This document shows, one piece after another, positions 11,085-22,970 of a DNA stretch of 64,000 bases. The stretch covers positions 37,458,501-37,522,500 of the forward strand of contig CM074860.1 of NCBI GenBank assembly GCA_037501455.1, written 5' to 3'. How positions within the stretch are numbered: position 1 is the stretch's first letter; each line of letters starts with the position of its first letter. Position numbers and translations under genes: made by a program. The stretch is from Lantana camara. Taxonomy: Eukaryota > Streptophyta > Magnoliopsida > Lamiales > Verbenaceae. The notes under the pieces were generated by a model. That model was given only the letters and a program-made list of their open reading frames with translations. It was not told where the DNA came from and searched no databases.

Positions 11085-13511
11085 CAACCTTCACCTATAA
11101 ATAGAGCATGAGAGGCCTTCAAAATGTGCTCATTTACTCCCCTAAAAACCGAGCTCCTTCCCCCTTGAAAGGTATGTTTTCTTTTCTTTTTTTATGTTAT
11201 AATTAGTTTATTTTATGTTTTAAATTATGTTTTAATTCATTTTTTAATTTATTTATTAATTATTCTAGGTTTAGGCTTTAATTTATATTTTATTTTATGC
11301 ATGAATTATGTGATTTAATTTATGTTTTAAATATTCATGAATTTATGAATTATGTCTCTTATAGTATAGTTTATTATGAAAGTGTTACATAATTTAATTT
11401 TGTTACAAATTAATGATGTGACAATTATTCTAGCATGTTATATGTTACACTTTAATTATTTTATGATCATACTTAGGTAATTTAATTTATTACATGACTT
11501 AATTTAATGTTACATGTTATTTATTGTTACATAATTAAAGTATAACCTATAGTTTTAAATGTTACATGTTTAATTAATTGTTACATAATTATACTTGACC
11601 AATTGATATATGTTATGGTATACATGTATAATATACGTATACATATTTGATTACTCTATATATAAATACGTGTATACTTTCATATAAATACGAAATATAT
11701 TTTCAAATAAATACGTATGTACTTTTGTATAAATATCGTATGTATTCTAGTGTAAGTACCGCATGTATTCTTTTATAAATACTGTATGTACCCTGTATAG
11801 ATACTGTAGAAATACGGTAGGTATTCCCGTATAAATATCGTATACATACTGTATAAATACCGTATAAATACACGTATACATACTGTATAAATACAGTATA
11901 CATATAGTATATATACCGTATACTTGAATAGTGACCTTTGACCATTGTCCTTGACCTTTGAATTTGACCTTGGTCAAGAATTTTGACTTTCAACCTAAAT
12001 GATCGTTTCAAAGAGACGAATTCAACGGTCTTTTTCGAAAATTCTCAAAAACAGGGAATCAAAGTAGGTTTTAAAGTTCACATTCCTTTTCTAAATGAGA
12101 TTGTTTTAAGACTCTAAGAATATATCCTTAAGTTCTTGACACGAGCTTTCAATTGAGACTAATCGTTTACTCGAATCCTTTGTTCAAAAAAGAGTATTCC
12201 TTGTTCAAGCTTTTTGCTTTCTCACCAATCTTATGTTCCATTCTTAGTTAAATGATTCTTCTGCATTAAATGGTATTACTCCCTTATGTACTGCATTACC
12301 TGAATCCTATTAAGCTTTCATGCTTTGATGGTTATTGAATAATTATCATGAAATCTCGCCACATGATATGACATACTTTAATAATGTTTCGTCCTGTACA
12401 TGTGATATCATTATGTGCTATTGAAAGCCTTGAGGTCGTCCCTACTTGCTTATGTGACTATATGGTTTTTGGATAGAAACTTAATCATTCACCATTCACA
12501 GGTGAAGTCCGGATTTACTGTGGCTTTGGTATTATTGCTTAATACCGTTTCTGTAGGTGAAGTTTAAACTATTTCAACTGGAACCATGAATATTCTTATG
12601 TATTCAAATGATTTCAAAATCAACTATTCGAGTTCAAAGATTCTTATCTTTCAAGTTAAACGCTTTCCCATTTTGGGGCAAGACTTCAAGTTTAAAGTTA
12701 ATGATCTCTGATATATATCGTGTACACTGCTACACGGTCTTGAATAAAGGTTCAGTCTCCTGAACTCTGTGTGCTTATGCACTTTTGTTATTCTAAATGC
12801 AAGCGTTGGAAATTTTGTTATGTTGGGCCCCGGCGGTATGGTTAAGTAGTAGACCGGGAGGCGTGCGCCAATGGCTACTATGATACTGGCCGCCGTACTG
12901 ACCCTAGTGATGGTTTGATCTGAGGTTGGTTACTCCACATCAAAGGTCGGGAGAGGTGGTGAATTCCTCCCGTTTTGTTTACGTCACCGCGGGGTAGCTC
13001 CTTAGGCGCGACAATAAGGGGAGAAGGGGTGGTGCATGTGTATATGGGTGTTGGGGTCCTAAGGGATCTCGATACCAACTTTGTAAATGTTTTTTAGGAG
13101 TAAATGATGGATATGGCCTAGCTTGCGGGCAACTTTGATTTTAAAGTCTGGTTCATATCTTTGGAAAATATCCCGTACCCTGTTCCTCGTTTATAAAGTA
13201 TATATGAACCAGAACCTCTGACGTGTGCGCATGTGTGTGCTTGCTTGAAAATCCTGTTACAAAGTAATGTTTTGAAGTATGATTTTAAAATAAAGTGTTA
13301 AAGTAAAGTTCTGAAATTCAGTTTTAAGTACTTATATTGTTTCAAAAGTCATGCCTCACTTAGTCCTTTTGACTAATACCTCCACCCTGTTTTCTGACCT
13401 CATGGTTTCAGGTTCAGTGATTGCTTGTTGGCTGGTATCTTGAAGTATAGGAAATCCTCTGTTGTGCTCTTATGGTCAGGTTCTTCTGAACCATCTTGGA
13501 CACCACCATCT
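11085..13511 (+). repeat. 3' LTR of element A, second part
   Basis: It continues the LTR after F, with TATA at 11096, donor-like site at 11172, palindrome array, W-box cluster and GC block. It matches 168-2587 closely. It is interrupted at 13512 by solo LTR G. Confidence 0.9.
11659..11925 (+). repeat. GTATAAATAC palindrome array, element A 3' LTR
   Basis: Second copy of the array at 729-982, with several units changed by substitution (for example TATATAAATAC at its start). It begins about 486 nt after the donor-like site at 11172. The W-box cluster follows at 11931-11990. Confidence 0.85.
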
Positions 13512-16500
13512 TGTACTTCCCGAGTGGATGTGAGACCTAGCACTCGAGAAATACTCCGGCGAACGGACAAGACTATACAATACCAGAGTATGAAATTTAA
13601 ACGTAACGGAAAAATAAACATGAGCAATTAAAAGGGGACAATATATAACGAAACACGTATTTTTAAGCTGGATAAGTAATTACAGCGATAGATCTAACTT
13701 CACAGGAGAGTGCTTATTGAAAGATGTACACGCACTCGTGATCACCCTAAGTAACTGAAATGTGACACCTTAAAGCTTGAAGATACCTCTAAGGCGTCGA
13801 TGCGTAGATTCCTGAAATCATGAATTAAAAGAGTAGGAGGGTTAGTCAAAATGACTAAGTGACGGGGGTTTGAGGTTTATGATTATAAGTAAGGTTTTTG
13901 AAATCTTTTGACCAAGAAAAGCTTGGTTTAAAAATATACTATATAGTAACAAATAATTATATTACAATAATATCCGGTTCATATTAGTTTGAAACAATAG
14001 GAGTATGGGTAATATAAGTTATACTTTAGAAGACTTATGAACCGTTTTGAAGAAATGATTTTGATGCCCGCAAGCTAGGCTTCTCCAACTTTAACTCTTT
14101 AAAATCCGAGAAAATAATAACGACACTGATCAAGGTGTCGGTACTTAATAAAACAAATACGAGAATTCCGGCCTTCACCCCTTAGTGTCACATAGGGGAG
14201 CAAACCCTAGTGACAATGAACAAGATTGTGGGAGGGATGTACCTTTTCCCGCCACTTGATGTGGAATAACCAACCTCCGGTTAAACCATCATCAAGATCT
14301 AGTTGGCGGTTGGTATAATATTAGACCTCGGCCCATGCCTCCCGGACTACTACTTCTACCAAGACCACCGGGCCCATAAGAAAATAATAATTTTACTTGC
14401 AAGACGAGAATATTTACCGGGAGAAAGTACTAGGTACTTTTCGGGTAAATATATGAATTTTAGATAACATTATAATTATTTTCCCATAAAAGGGATAATA
14501 GTTTGAAAGGAAATTCAAGGAAATAAATTGAAATATTTTATCATGATTTCAGTTTGAAAGGATTTAAAACCCTCACTTAGTACCGAGATTTAGGTGGAAT
14601 TGTGAGGATTCCACTCTTCGATCCTATCGTCGCCTGAAAGTAATAACTACTACTAACTTAGAACTAGGTCCTTAGTTTCTAACTAACTAACCACACACCA
14701 TATCATAATTAAATAATTATACAAGGTACATATTATATAATATGTTAAAGATTTCCCGATAAACCTTAAATTCACCCGTTTAAGGGAATTTAATTAATAA
14801 ATTAGGGTTTATGAGATCTTCCAATATTTATTAACTATAGTATAATTCTAATTATAAGATTTGAAATGAAATTTATAGTTTAATTTGACAATGTAAGTTA
14901 TCTTTTGAAAATATTACACAATTTACCGATTTTTGGAAAATTCGGGAAAAATCTTTCATTAAAAATTCCAAAAGCTATTTTATAACTATTTTTAAATTAA
15001 TTTCGAAATAAATTGAATTTAAGTTGACCAAAAAGTCAAAATTACTATTGAAAACATTTACTATTCAATTTCTTATGAATTAAACACTTATAACATAAAA
15101 TCAAACTCACACACACACACACACACATACACACACATCCAAGAACATTAAGAACATGTTCTTGAGCCTATTTCAATATTCAAAGAGGGTGTGTAACATG
15201 CTTAATCATATTCATATTTATAACATAGAATTGAAGCATAATATAGCAAAATATATAAATTCTCTATGAAAAATAATTCTAAATAAATTATTCTAGGCAT
15301 GAATTTAATCAAACAAGATCATAATCATTTAAATATATACTCACATTATATCATATCATAATTCAGGCATTTAATTAAATAAAATTTCATAATGTACACA
15401 CATTGTATTTAAACTAACAATTATGCACATATTTCATAAAATAAAATTCCTAAAATATAATTTAATTAAATCTAAGCATGCTATTATTATTATTATACTA
15501 AGAACATAATATAAAGCATGAAATAATAAAAGAAAAACTCACCTTGTAGAGAGAGGGAGAGAATGCCATGAGGTTTGGGGAGAGAGGGAATGATTTTGTA
15601 TGTTGATTTGTGAGTTATAAATGATCTTGAGGGGGTATTTATAGGTAGTCATGAGGGGTCTTAGAGCAATTTCTAAGAGTTTAGGGGAGATGTGGACGTC
15701 TCTTAATTCAAACAAATGATTGGTAGTTATTTAAGAGATGTGGTTGTCTTATAACTTAAACATATGCTTGGTAATAATATAAGAAATGTGGAGAAATTAT
15801 ATTCATGTATTTAAACTTTCTAGAAGGCTATGTTGTCATGGATGATGTCATGTTGAATAAAAATAAATATAAAATGATATAAAATTTATTTAAGGGTCGA
15901 GAGGTGAAAACTTGTACTAGTAAATTAATGAAAGAACGAGTGAAAAATAAGCTTCGTCTTGATTATAAATGTGGAATATTTAGAGTTTTCGTTTTTAAAT
16001 TATGAACGTTAAAGATGATGAAAATCATGAGAAAATTATATAAACGAAGCTATGATGAAGTTTAAAGGTTGTAAAAATTATCATAGTCTAGAGAAAAATT
16101 CAAGTAACGTTTTAAGTATAATTTCGAATATTGAATAAAACTTAATTTGTTTAAAATAAAATGACAATTTTGAAAAAGGAAAATATTTATAAAATATGCT
16201 ATGGGTGGAATCGAGTTTTGGTAAATGTATGAAAATTCATAAAATAATTCAAGGATCGTTTTGACTGTAATATCGGATAGGAAAAGTATTTCGGAGAATG
16301 TAGGAAAACTCTAGGGCTTTAGGGGTATTTTTGTAATTTCTAACCTAAAATTGTAGAAATGGGTTTTGAAGCATATGAAGGGATTTTAGGTGCTAGAAAG
16401 GAATGAATACTAGATTTTCTAGGATTCTATGAAAAGAGTTTCGAGGTACAAGCTAAATAGAGGAAAGAATTAAATTTACGAACATTTAATTGAATTATAG

Positions 16501-16628
16501 CACATAAGAGCACATAAGTCACATAAATACAATGCATGAAGAGAATTAATAGGGATCGAGGTTATAAACGCTTCCTGAGTAACCCTTTACTTACCTCTCT
16601 CGACTTGGCCCTGAGTACGACTGTTACA
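13512..16628 (-). mobile_element. G: solo LTR, 3117 bp, related to the A/H LTR family
   Basis: On the minus strand it starts TGTAACAGTCGTACTC at 16628 and ends CGGGAAGTACA at 13512. The flanking duplication is short or altered (ATCT at 13508-13511, CTCT at 16629-16632). Inside are the family's GC block (about 14150-14370, reverse complement), a donor-like site CAAG|GTGAGT with GT at 15542, a CA microsatellite at 15108-15136 and a perfect palindrome AAGAACATGTTCTT at 15150-15163. No primer site or coding region is present. Confidence 0.8.
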
Positions 16629-16974
16629 CTCTTAATGATAAAGTAGTGTTCAATTAGGTATTTATCGATGAAGCCTCCGGTGTCCTTTGTTACTTGTTTT
16701 CACTAGTTATATTTTCCCTTGACACTCTATCAAAATATCCCTTTCAATACTCAATTCCGGTATAGTCTTTGTACTTGACTACTAGCCTCTTTTATCTCCT
16801 CATTTATGTTTTGAAAGTTTTAAATTTCTCATATTTCTGCTGCAATGTTCCCTTCTAGTACTCTGATCTTGTAATTTTTTTGTCTATTCGCCGGCGTGCT
16901 TCTTGGGTGCTAGATCTCCTAGCCACTTGAGAGGTACGACGGTGCGGGGTTGTGGCTCTCTTCGGGGTGCTACA
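16629..16974 (+). repeat. 3' LTR of element A, final part
   Basis: It matches 2588-2931 and ends CGGGGTGCTACA. The next bases, GATCT, are the start of interrupted H pol and should be the target duplication; the partner copy is left of the window. By chance the LTR end is in frame with H pol, giving an open frame from 16903 that is not a real fusion gene. Confidence 0.85.
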
Positions 16975-19186
16975 GATCTTATTACACTACCGATGATAAA
17001 ATATGGGATTATTTTGGGAATGAATTGGCTTTATAAGTACCGAGTGAAGCTGGATTGTTTCAAGGAGGAAGTTTTCTTAGGAAAGGATGAAAGTCAGAAA
17101 TCAGATGGACAAGGAGGACAAACACCAATGATTTCGGCAATGGAAGCAAAAATGATGATTCAGAAGGGAGCTACAGGGTTCGTTGCTTACCTCTTAAATA
17201 GACCAAAGGATCAGAGTAAAATCAAAGAAGTAGAGGTTGTCAACGAGTTCCTAGAAGTGTTTCCTGAACACTTAAACACCTTACCACCAGACCGTGAACT
17301 GGAGTTTGTAATTGAGATAGTTCCGGGAGCCGAGCCGTTCTCTAAGGCACCCTACCAGATGGCACCGGCTGAACTTCAGGAGTTGAGGAAACAACTTGAT
17401 GAATTACTAGAGGCAGGTTATATCCGCCCTAGTACTTCTCCTTGGGGAGCACCTATGTTATTTGTTAAAAAGAAAGATGGGTCGTTATGACTTTGCATCG
17501 ACTATCGAGAACTCAACAGGATGACGGTGAAAAATAAGTACCCTCTTCCTCACATCGAGGAGTTATTTGATGTTCAAGGATCTCGAGTATACTCCAAGCT
17601 AGATTTGAGGTAAGGGTACTATCAATTGAAAATTAGAGAGGAGGATATTCCCAAGACAGCTTTCAATAGTCGTTACGGGCATTTTGAGTTCGTGGTGATG
17701 CCCTTTGGGTTAACAAACACCCTAGCTGCATTTATGGATATGATGCATCGGATTAAGAACTGTCTCAATTCCAAGGAGAAAGATGATGAGACAAAATTCA
17801 GTAAAGGTGAAGATGGAATCTTGAGATATAAGAACAGAGTTTGTATGCCCTCATCTATCCGAAATGAAATACTTGATGAAGCACACAAGACACGTTATAC
17901 AGTACACCTTGGGCGAACAAAGATGTACCAAGATCTCAAGAAACACTTTTGGTGAAATGGAATGAAAAGAGACATTGCTGAATATGTTAAGAAATGCTTA
18001 ACTTGTCAAAAAGTTAAAGCAGAACATCAAAAACCAGTAGGAAAGTTACAACCACTACCAATTCCTACATGGAAGTGGGAGCAGATAACCATGGATTTTG
18101 TTACCGGGTTACCTAAAGTCAAAGGAGGACAAGACAGTATATGGGCCATAGTCGACAGATTGACAAAATCAGCACACTTCCTACCAGTCAAGACTACGGA
18201 TAAAGTTAAATCTTTAGCAAAACTGTACCAACAGGAAATTGTGAGATTACATGGAGTGCCGATAAGTATAGTGTCTGACAGAGATCCAAAGTTTACGTCA
18301 CAACTTTGGCAAAATGTTCCAAATCTGATGGGAACTAAGTTACATTTCAGTACAGCGGCGCACCCGCAGACAGACGGACAGTCAGAAAGATTGATTAAAT
18401 ATCTGGAGGATATGTTAAGAGCGTGTGCTTTGGACTTTCCAGACAGTTGGAAAGATTGTTTACCCTTCGTGGAGTTTGCATACAATAACAGTTATCAGGC
18501 TTCAATTCAAGCAGGTCCATATAAAGCCTTGTATGGAAGGAAATGTAGATCCCCACTATATTGGGATATGGATGAAGCAAGGGATACCTCTAAGGGAACT
18601 ACCAGGGCCAAAGTACTCGAATGGATTGAAAAAGCTACAGAAAAGATTCAAATAATCAGGCAAAGAATGAAAGCCGCCCAAGACAGACAAAAGAGTTATG
18701 CCGATAAAAGAAGAAGGGATTTAGAGTTTGATGTGGGTGAGAAAGTGTTTCTGAAGGCATCGCCAAGGAAAGGGTTCACAAGGATTGGAAAAGGTGGAAA
18801 ATTGAACCCTAGATACATAGGACTTTTTGAGATACTGGAACGTGTAGGTCCAACAGCGTATCGCCTGGATCTACCAACAAGCTTAATAGGAATCCATAAT
18901 GTATTTCATGTATCCCAACTTCGCAAGTACTTTGCCGATGAGGAACAGGTGGTACCAGTAGAGGAAGTTCTGCTAGAACCTAATCTAACCTACGAGTTGA
19001 AGGCGGTAAAGATCCTAGATAAGAAATTCCAAGAGTTAAGAAATAAAAAAGATTCCATTGGTTAAGGTTTTAAGGAAAAGGAACGGTACTGAGGAAGTTA
19101 CCTGGGAAACTGAAGAAAAGATGCAAAAGCACTATCCCAAATTGTTCAAAGATAACGAAGAGAATCTGAGGACAGATTCTTCTTAA
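16975..19186 (+). pseudogene. pol pseudogene of element H: protease tail, partial RT, integrase, chromodomain
   Basis: It begins in the protease C-terminal part (GIILGMNWLYKY). It continues into RT, with stops TGA at 17488 (where related proteins have RMCIDYREL) and TAA at 17611. At about 17755 the frame jumps from the RT motif [10 protein letters not shown] directly to the region before the integrase zinc finger. By comparison with K, about 335 codons are lost: the FIDD catalytic motif, RT thumb and all RNase H. A further stop is at 17953. From 17962 the integrase is open: core aspartates in TMDFVTGLP and SDRDPKFTS, glutamate in TDGQSERL, then a GLF variant of the GPF motif. A frameshift near 19050 separates the chromodomain-like tail ([11 protein letters not shown]). 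H cannot make reverse transcriptase. Confidence 0.9.
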
Positions 19187-19197
19187 GGAGGGGAGGT
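19183..19197 (+). other. Polypurine tract of element H
   Basis: TTAAGGAGGGGAGGT precedes the LTR start TGTGATAGCCCGG. The pol stop codon TAA lies at its left edge. Confidence 0.8.
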
Positions 19198-19580
19198 TGT
19201 GATAGCCCGGTTCGGGACCGGATCAATAAAGGTAAGCTAAGGGCAACGTAAGGGCATTTATAGAACTTGATCCGTACTTAAAATAATTTATATCATGCAT
19301 CCCTACATGAAATGAGTGTTCTTATGTGATATTAGGTGACACAAAGGGGGAAAACTACCTTTAAACCCTAAAAGCACTATTTATTTCCGAACCAGCACTA
19401 TACCGTTTTATTCGAGAGACCTGAAAGAACCTATACCTATTTTCTTAGAATTTTTCAACTCCCTTTTCGATGCTCTGAGGTTTCATTTATGTGTCCAGAG
19501 CAATTTAAGAATTTATTTTCAAATAAAAATTTCTGTCGGTAGAATAAATTTCCTTCGATAGAATGATTTAACCCTTGAGA
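19198..19580 (+). repeat. 3' LTR of element H, first part
   Basis: It begins TGTGATAGCCCGG and continues until E. The preceding TGAGA (19576-19580) is duplicated at 24274-24278. The sequence around 19370-19580 matches 6830-7020 of element A. Confidence 0.9.
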
Positions 19581-19690
19581 TGTAACGCCCCGGTTTTTCA
19601 GTCGTATAGTATGACTAATGTGTTTACCAAATTCCACGAATTAATTATTTATAAGTGTTGATGTATTTTAATAATTATTAATATGATACC
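19581..19690 (+). repeat. Inverted copy of the LTR start at the left end of E
   Basis: The sequence from TGTAACGCCCCGG to about 19690 aligns, with few differences, to the reverse complement of 24165-24273. It diverges after the AATATGATA region. A normal minus-strand LTR element would end here with the LTR 3' end (TATAGCACCC), not with the LTR start. Confidence 0.85.
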
Positions 19691-20484
19691 CCCGACTCGT
19701 TTCTATCTTAGTCGAAATCCAGAGCACCCGAATTCCAACTCTTCCCAATCTTGACTTCTACAAACTAGATTCCTAATCACTAGGTTTAGTTAGAAATCCT
19801 TCGTTATCGACCCTTGGTGCATAACTCTTACCAGACCCATTTTACCTTGACTCCTCTTAATTATCAATACCTCTTCAGTGATCCGAACCCTGAACCCAAA
19901 ATACCTTCAAGGTTCATTCACTTCATTCCTTAGGTTGAACGATCCCGTTGAATCCAATTAAAGCACCCTACGTAGTAGATCCGCATAAGTCGATCTTCTG
20001 AATCACAAACATTCCACGATCAACCCTTATTCACCAAGTATTCCTCTTCTATTGGATTTCTAAAGTCGAACCTCCCATTCCGGCTCCTGACCCTTGAACT
20101 CTAGCTCCATCTAGGAAGGCCTCACATCTCGAATTCTCTATGTTCTTCCCCGGTGCATCCTTCCCATCTTCCATGCCTTCGAAAGAACTTGCAATAGATC
20201 GTTGTTATCGTAGAACTTGGCCGTGGTTTGATATTATCTTCATAACCTATAAATCATAACTCATTTCAAAGATATATGCATGCGATTAGTGTATGCCCAT
20301 GGCACATATTTAACACGAAAGACACGGATCCAATATAAAATGCAACAGGTAATTCAACATGATTCAAAAGAAAAGACAATTTCATGTTCAAAATCGATGT
20401 AATGCACACATTATCACGTAGTTCCTAAGCCGTACGACCTATACTGACTCAATCACGACATAAGAAAACCGGTTTTGCAACCGG
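19691..20484 (-). other. Non-coding internal segment of E
   Basis: It lies after the primer site on the minus strand. It has no long open frame in either direction, and I recognise no gag or pol motif. It may be the start of a leader or gag from a non-autonomous element. Confidence 0.45.
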
Positions 20485-20496
20485 GCTCTGATACCA
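20485..20496 (-). other. Primer-binding site of E
   Basis: GCTCTGATACCA on the plus strand, which is TGGTATCAGAGC on the element's strand. It complements initiator tRNA-Met and lies 8 nt inside the LTR end. Confidence 0.85.
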
Positions 20497-22110
20497 CTTA
20501 AGGATATAGCACCCGAGCGCAAGGTACCACATCCCCCGCACCGAGAACCGCCGAATATGAAATGAACACTCCATACCTGAGCTAAATCACGGCGAACGGG
20601 GACAAATACACACGCTATGCTAGGCGGGACTAATCCTTAAACTATAAAATCAGAGTAAAACAATGAAGCGGAAGCAAATCTATCATATAACCTGTATAAC
20701 GAGCATTAAGCCCCAAAAATAGATCATATACATCATTCACATGCCATCACGGCTCAAAACATGTACGCTCTATAAAAATATTCATATAGAATGATCATAA
20801 ATAAGAGTATGCAAGTGTAAGACCCAAAATACAATAGCTAGCCACAAATGCAAGACACAACGACTCGAATTCCCGCCTAGCTCCCCTGACACCTGCACGA
20901 AACAACTGAAAACCAAACGGGTTCAGTCCAAAAGGGACTGGTGGGTATAAAACAGGACATAAGTATTATATAAGACATTATTTAAACATTCACATGCAAG
21001 TTATAATCCCAAATGAGGTTTTTAGATCATTTCCCAAGTGGGTGAAATAAAGAAATCATCAAAAGGGATTATAACAACCAATTTTCATTAGGTCGTTTGT
21101 GGCCCGGCGAGTGGGCATGCATTATCTCCAACCAACACCTTGTGTAATTCATTAAACATTCTTTCTTTCTTTCTTTTCATGCATTACATTCTTTCTCTGT
21201 GCACATTCATGATCACTTACACCTTTTTCCTCCGGTTGGTGGACGGGTTAGCAAGACCCGGCCACCTCCTTCATTGACCAAAAAGGGGTTACATGACTCT
21301 CCTAGTGGCACTCAGCTCCCATTCCTCGCCAATCTCCTGGCGAGGTCCGGTATCACCATTCATTGGTTGGAACTAGAGTAAGGGATCACCGTCGGCCCAT
21401 GCCTCCCCGGATAGCCACTTACCCCAAGTTCCTGGGCCCCATTCTATGCATTCATTCATTCATTCTCTACAAAACATTTGGTAGGATTCATAAATTAAAG
21501 GCTTTACGTTGCAAACATTTACTCTTAAAACGACTCTATATACATATAATAATTTTTGGCCGAAATCTTTACACATTGGGGGTATACAGGGTCATTTAAC
21601 TAAATAGTAGAGAAACCCACCTGTACACCTCTTACCGAACAATACCAAGAAGAAAAAAGGGACTCGAAAATGTCCTATGAACCCGACAAGTCTCCGCCCT
21701 GGAGAAAACTCTACAAAGGACAATGTAACGTGTTCGTGAGACTCAAGACTCCAAATGAACCATATATGACGCACGACATGCAATTAACATGATATGAATG
21801 CATAAGAGATGATGTTATGTTATGAACATGTTCATGTGCACGAATAATGCATCTAGAGCATATAGACAAGTCATTCATTCGTTCAAGGAAGCTTTCATAT
21901 TCATTAAGTTCATAACTTTCACATTTCATACTAATTCAATCCAAGGAATTCAAATAACAATCATAGCACGTACTCTATCACGTTTACAATTAAAGAATAG
22001 ACAACTACATACATTCAAATCAAGATCGTAAATTAAGACATGAAATAGATAACAATTAAATTCTAAACTTTAAATAAATAAGTGAAACAATACTTAAAAT
22101 AAATAAATAA

Positions 22111-22155
<45 letters not shown>

Positions 22156-22157
<2 letters not shown>

Positions 22158-22475
22158 GGGAACACTACATCCACCACCCCTGAGGTTAAGCCTAATTACA
22201 AGTTGGTCCCTATTCTTTTAAATATTACACTGTAGTCCCTATATTTCTTATTTTGTGTAAGGTCTATTAACGAATTCTGTAAAAGTACACTTATATCCCT
22301 GAAGGATTTGTGAGTGTTACATATAATGTATGACCAAAAATGCAAAATCGATCCTAAAAGTATACAAAAATTAACAAATTAACAAGGCTTAGGGACTACA
22401 TTATAATATTTAAAAGAATAGGGACCGGCTTGTAATTAGGCCTAACCTCAGGGGTGGTGAATGTAATTTGTCCTA
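22156..22475. mobile_element. MITE, about 320 bp with 86-bp inverted arms
   Basis: The left arm 22156-22241 and right arm 22390-22475 are inverted repeats of each other with few mismatches. They include CCACCCCTGAGGTTA and GGTCCCTATTCTTTTAAAT. The central 148 nt show no coding sequence. It sits in an AT microsatellite, so the target duplication cannot be read. TAGG-type ends with a CCCCTGAGG arm resemble common dicot MITEs; the superfamily is not certain. Confidence 0.85.
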
Positions 22476-22717
22476 TATATATATACACATATATAATCAC
22501 ATGCACAATATAATATCTATATATATATAATATATATATATATATATCATCTATATAATATATAATATATCTAATAAACAAATATATATATAACACTACA
22601 CATATCTATAAGTATACATATGTAATTATTTATGCAGTAATATATATACACATGCACAAACTAAGAAGACACACACATATATATATTATGCACACTCACG
22701 TAAACTCCCATGCATAA

Positions 22718-22780
<63 letters not shown>

Positions 22781-22850
22781 ACAACACCAAAAGAAGAAAG
22801 AAGACGCAGCAGGAAGAATGAAAGAAGCAGCAGCGTAGGAAGCAGCACAG

Positions 22851-22970
22851 GCGCGGCCGCGACGCCTCTCTTCACAGAATGGGCACGGCTACGACGGCAT
22901 TACAGAAGCGAAAGGTGCATTCGGTCGCGGCCGCGACACAAATTCAACAAAAGAGCTGCGCGGCCGCTAC
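22851..22970 (-). repeat. GC-rich palindrome array, LTR E
   Basis: There are copies at 22851-22865 (CGGCCGCGAC core), 22881-22898 (degraded), 22923-22937 (GGTCGCGGCCGCGAC) and 22958-22970 (CGGCCGCTAC). The motif family is that of F. The array starts 466 nt after the donor-like site at 23436 on the element's strand. Confidence 0.85.

Larger units (their letters stand above)
1..16974 (+). mobile_element. Element A: degenerate Ty3/gypsy chromovirus, 5' end outside window
   Basis: The order is LTR, tRNA-Met primer site, decayed pol, polypurine tract, LTR. The 5' LTR starts before the window. Matching it to the 3' LTR indicates about 730 nt are missing, so each LTR is about 3.66 kb. The 3' LTR is interrupted by solo LTRs F and G. 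A itself sits inside the pol gene of element H: its last base, in GGGGTGCTACA, is followed directly by H protease coding sequence. Many substitutions between the two LTRs and broken reading frames show an old copy. Confidence 0.9.

Noticed and set aside
15108..15136. CA microsatellite in LTR G as a functional array
   Set aside because: Simple dinucleotide repeat; only the nearby palindrome at 15150 deserved mention, and a single unit is weak evidence.
16903..16974. Fusion protein of LTR and pol
   Set aside because: The LTR end of element A is in frame with H pol by chance at an insertion junction.
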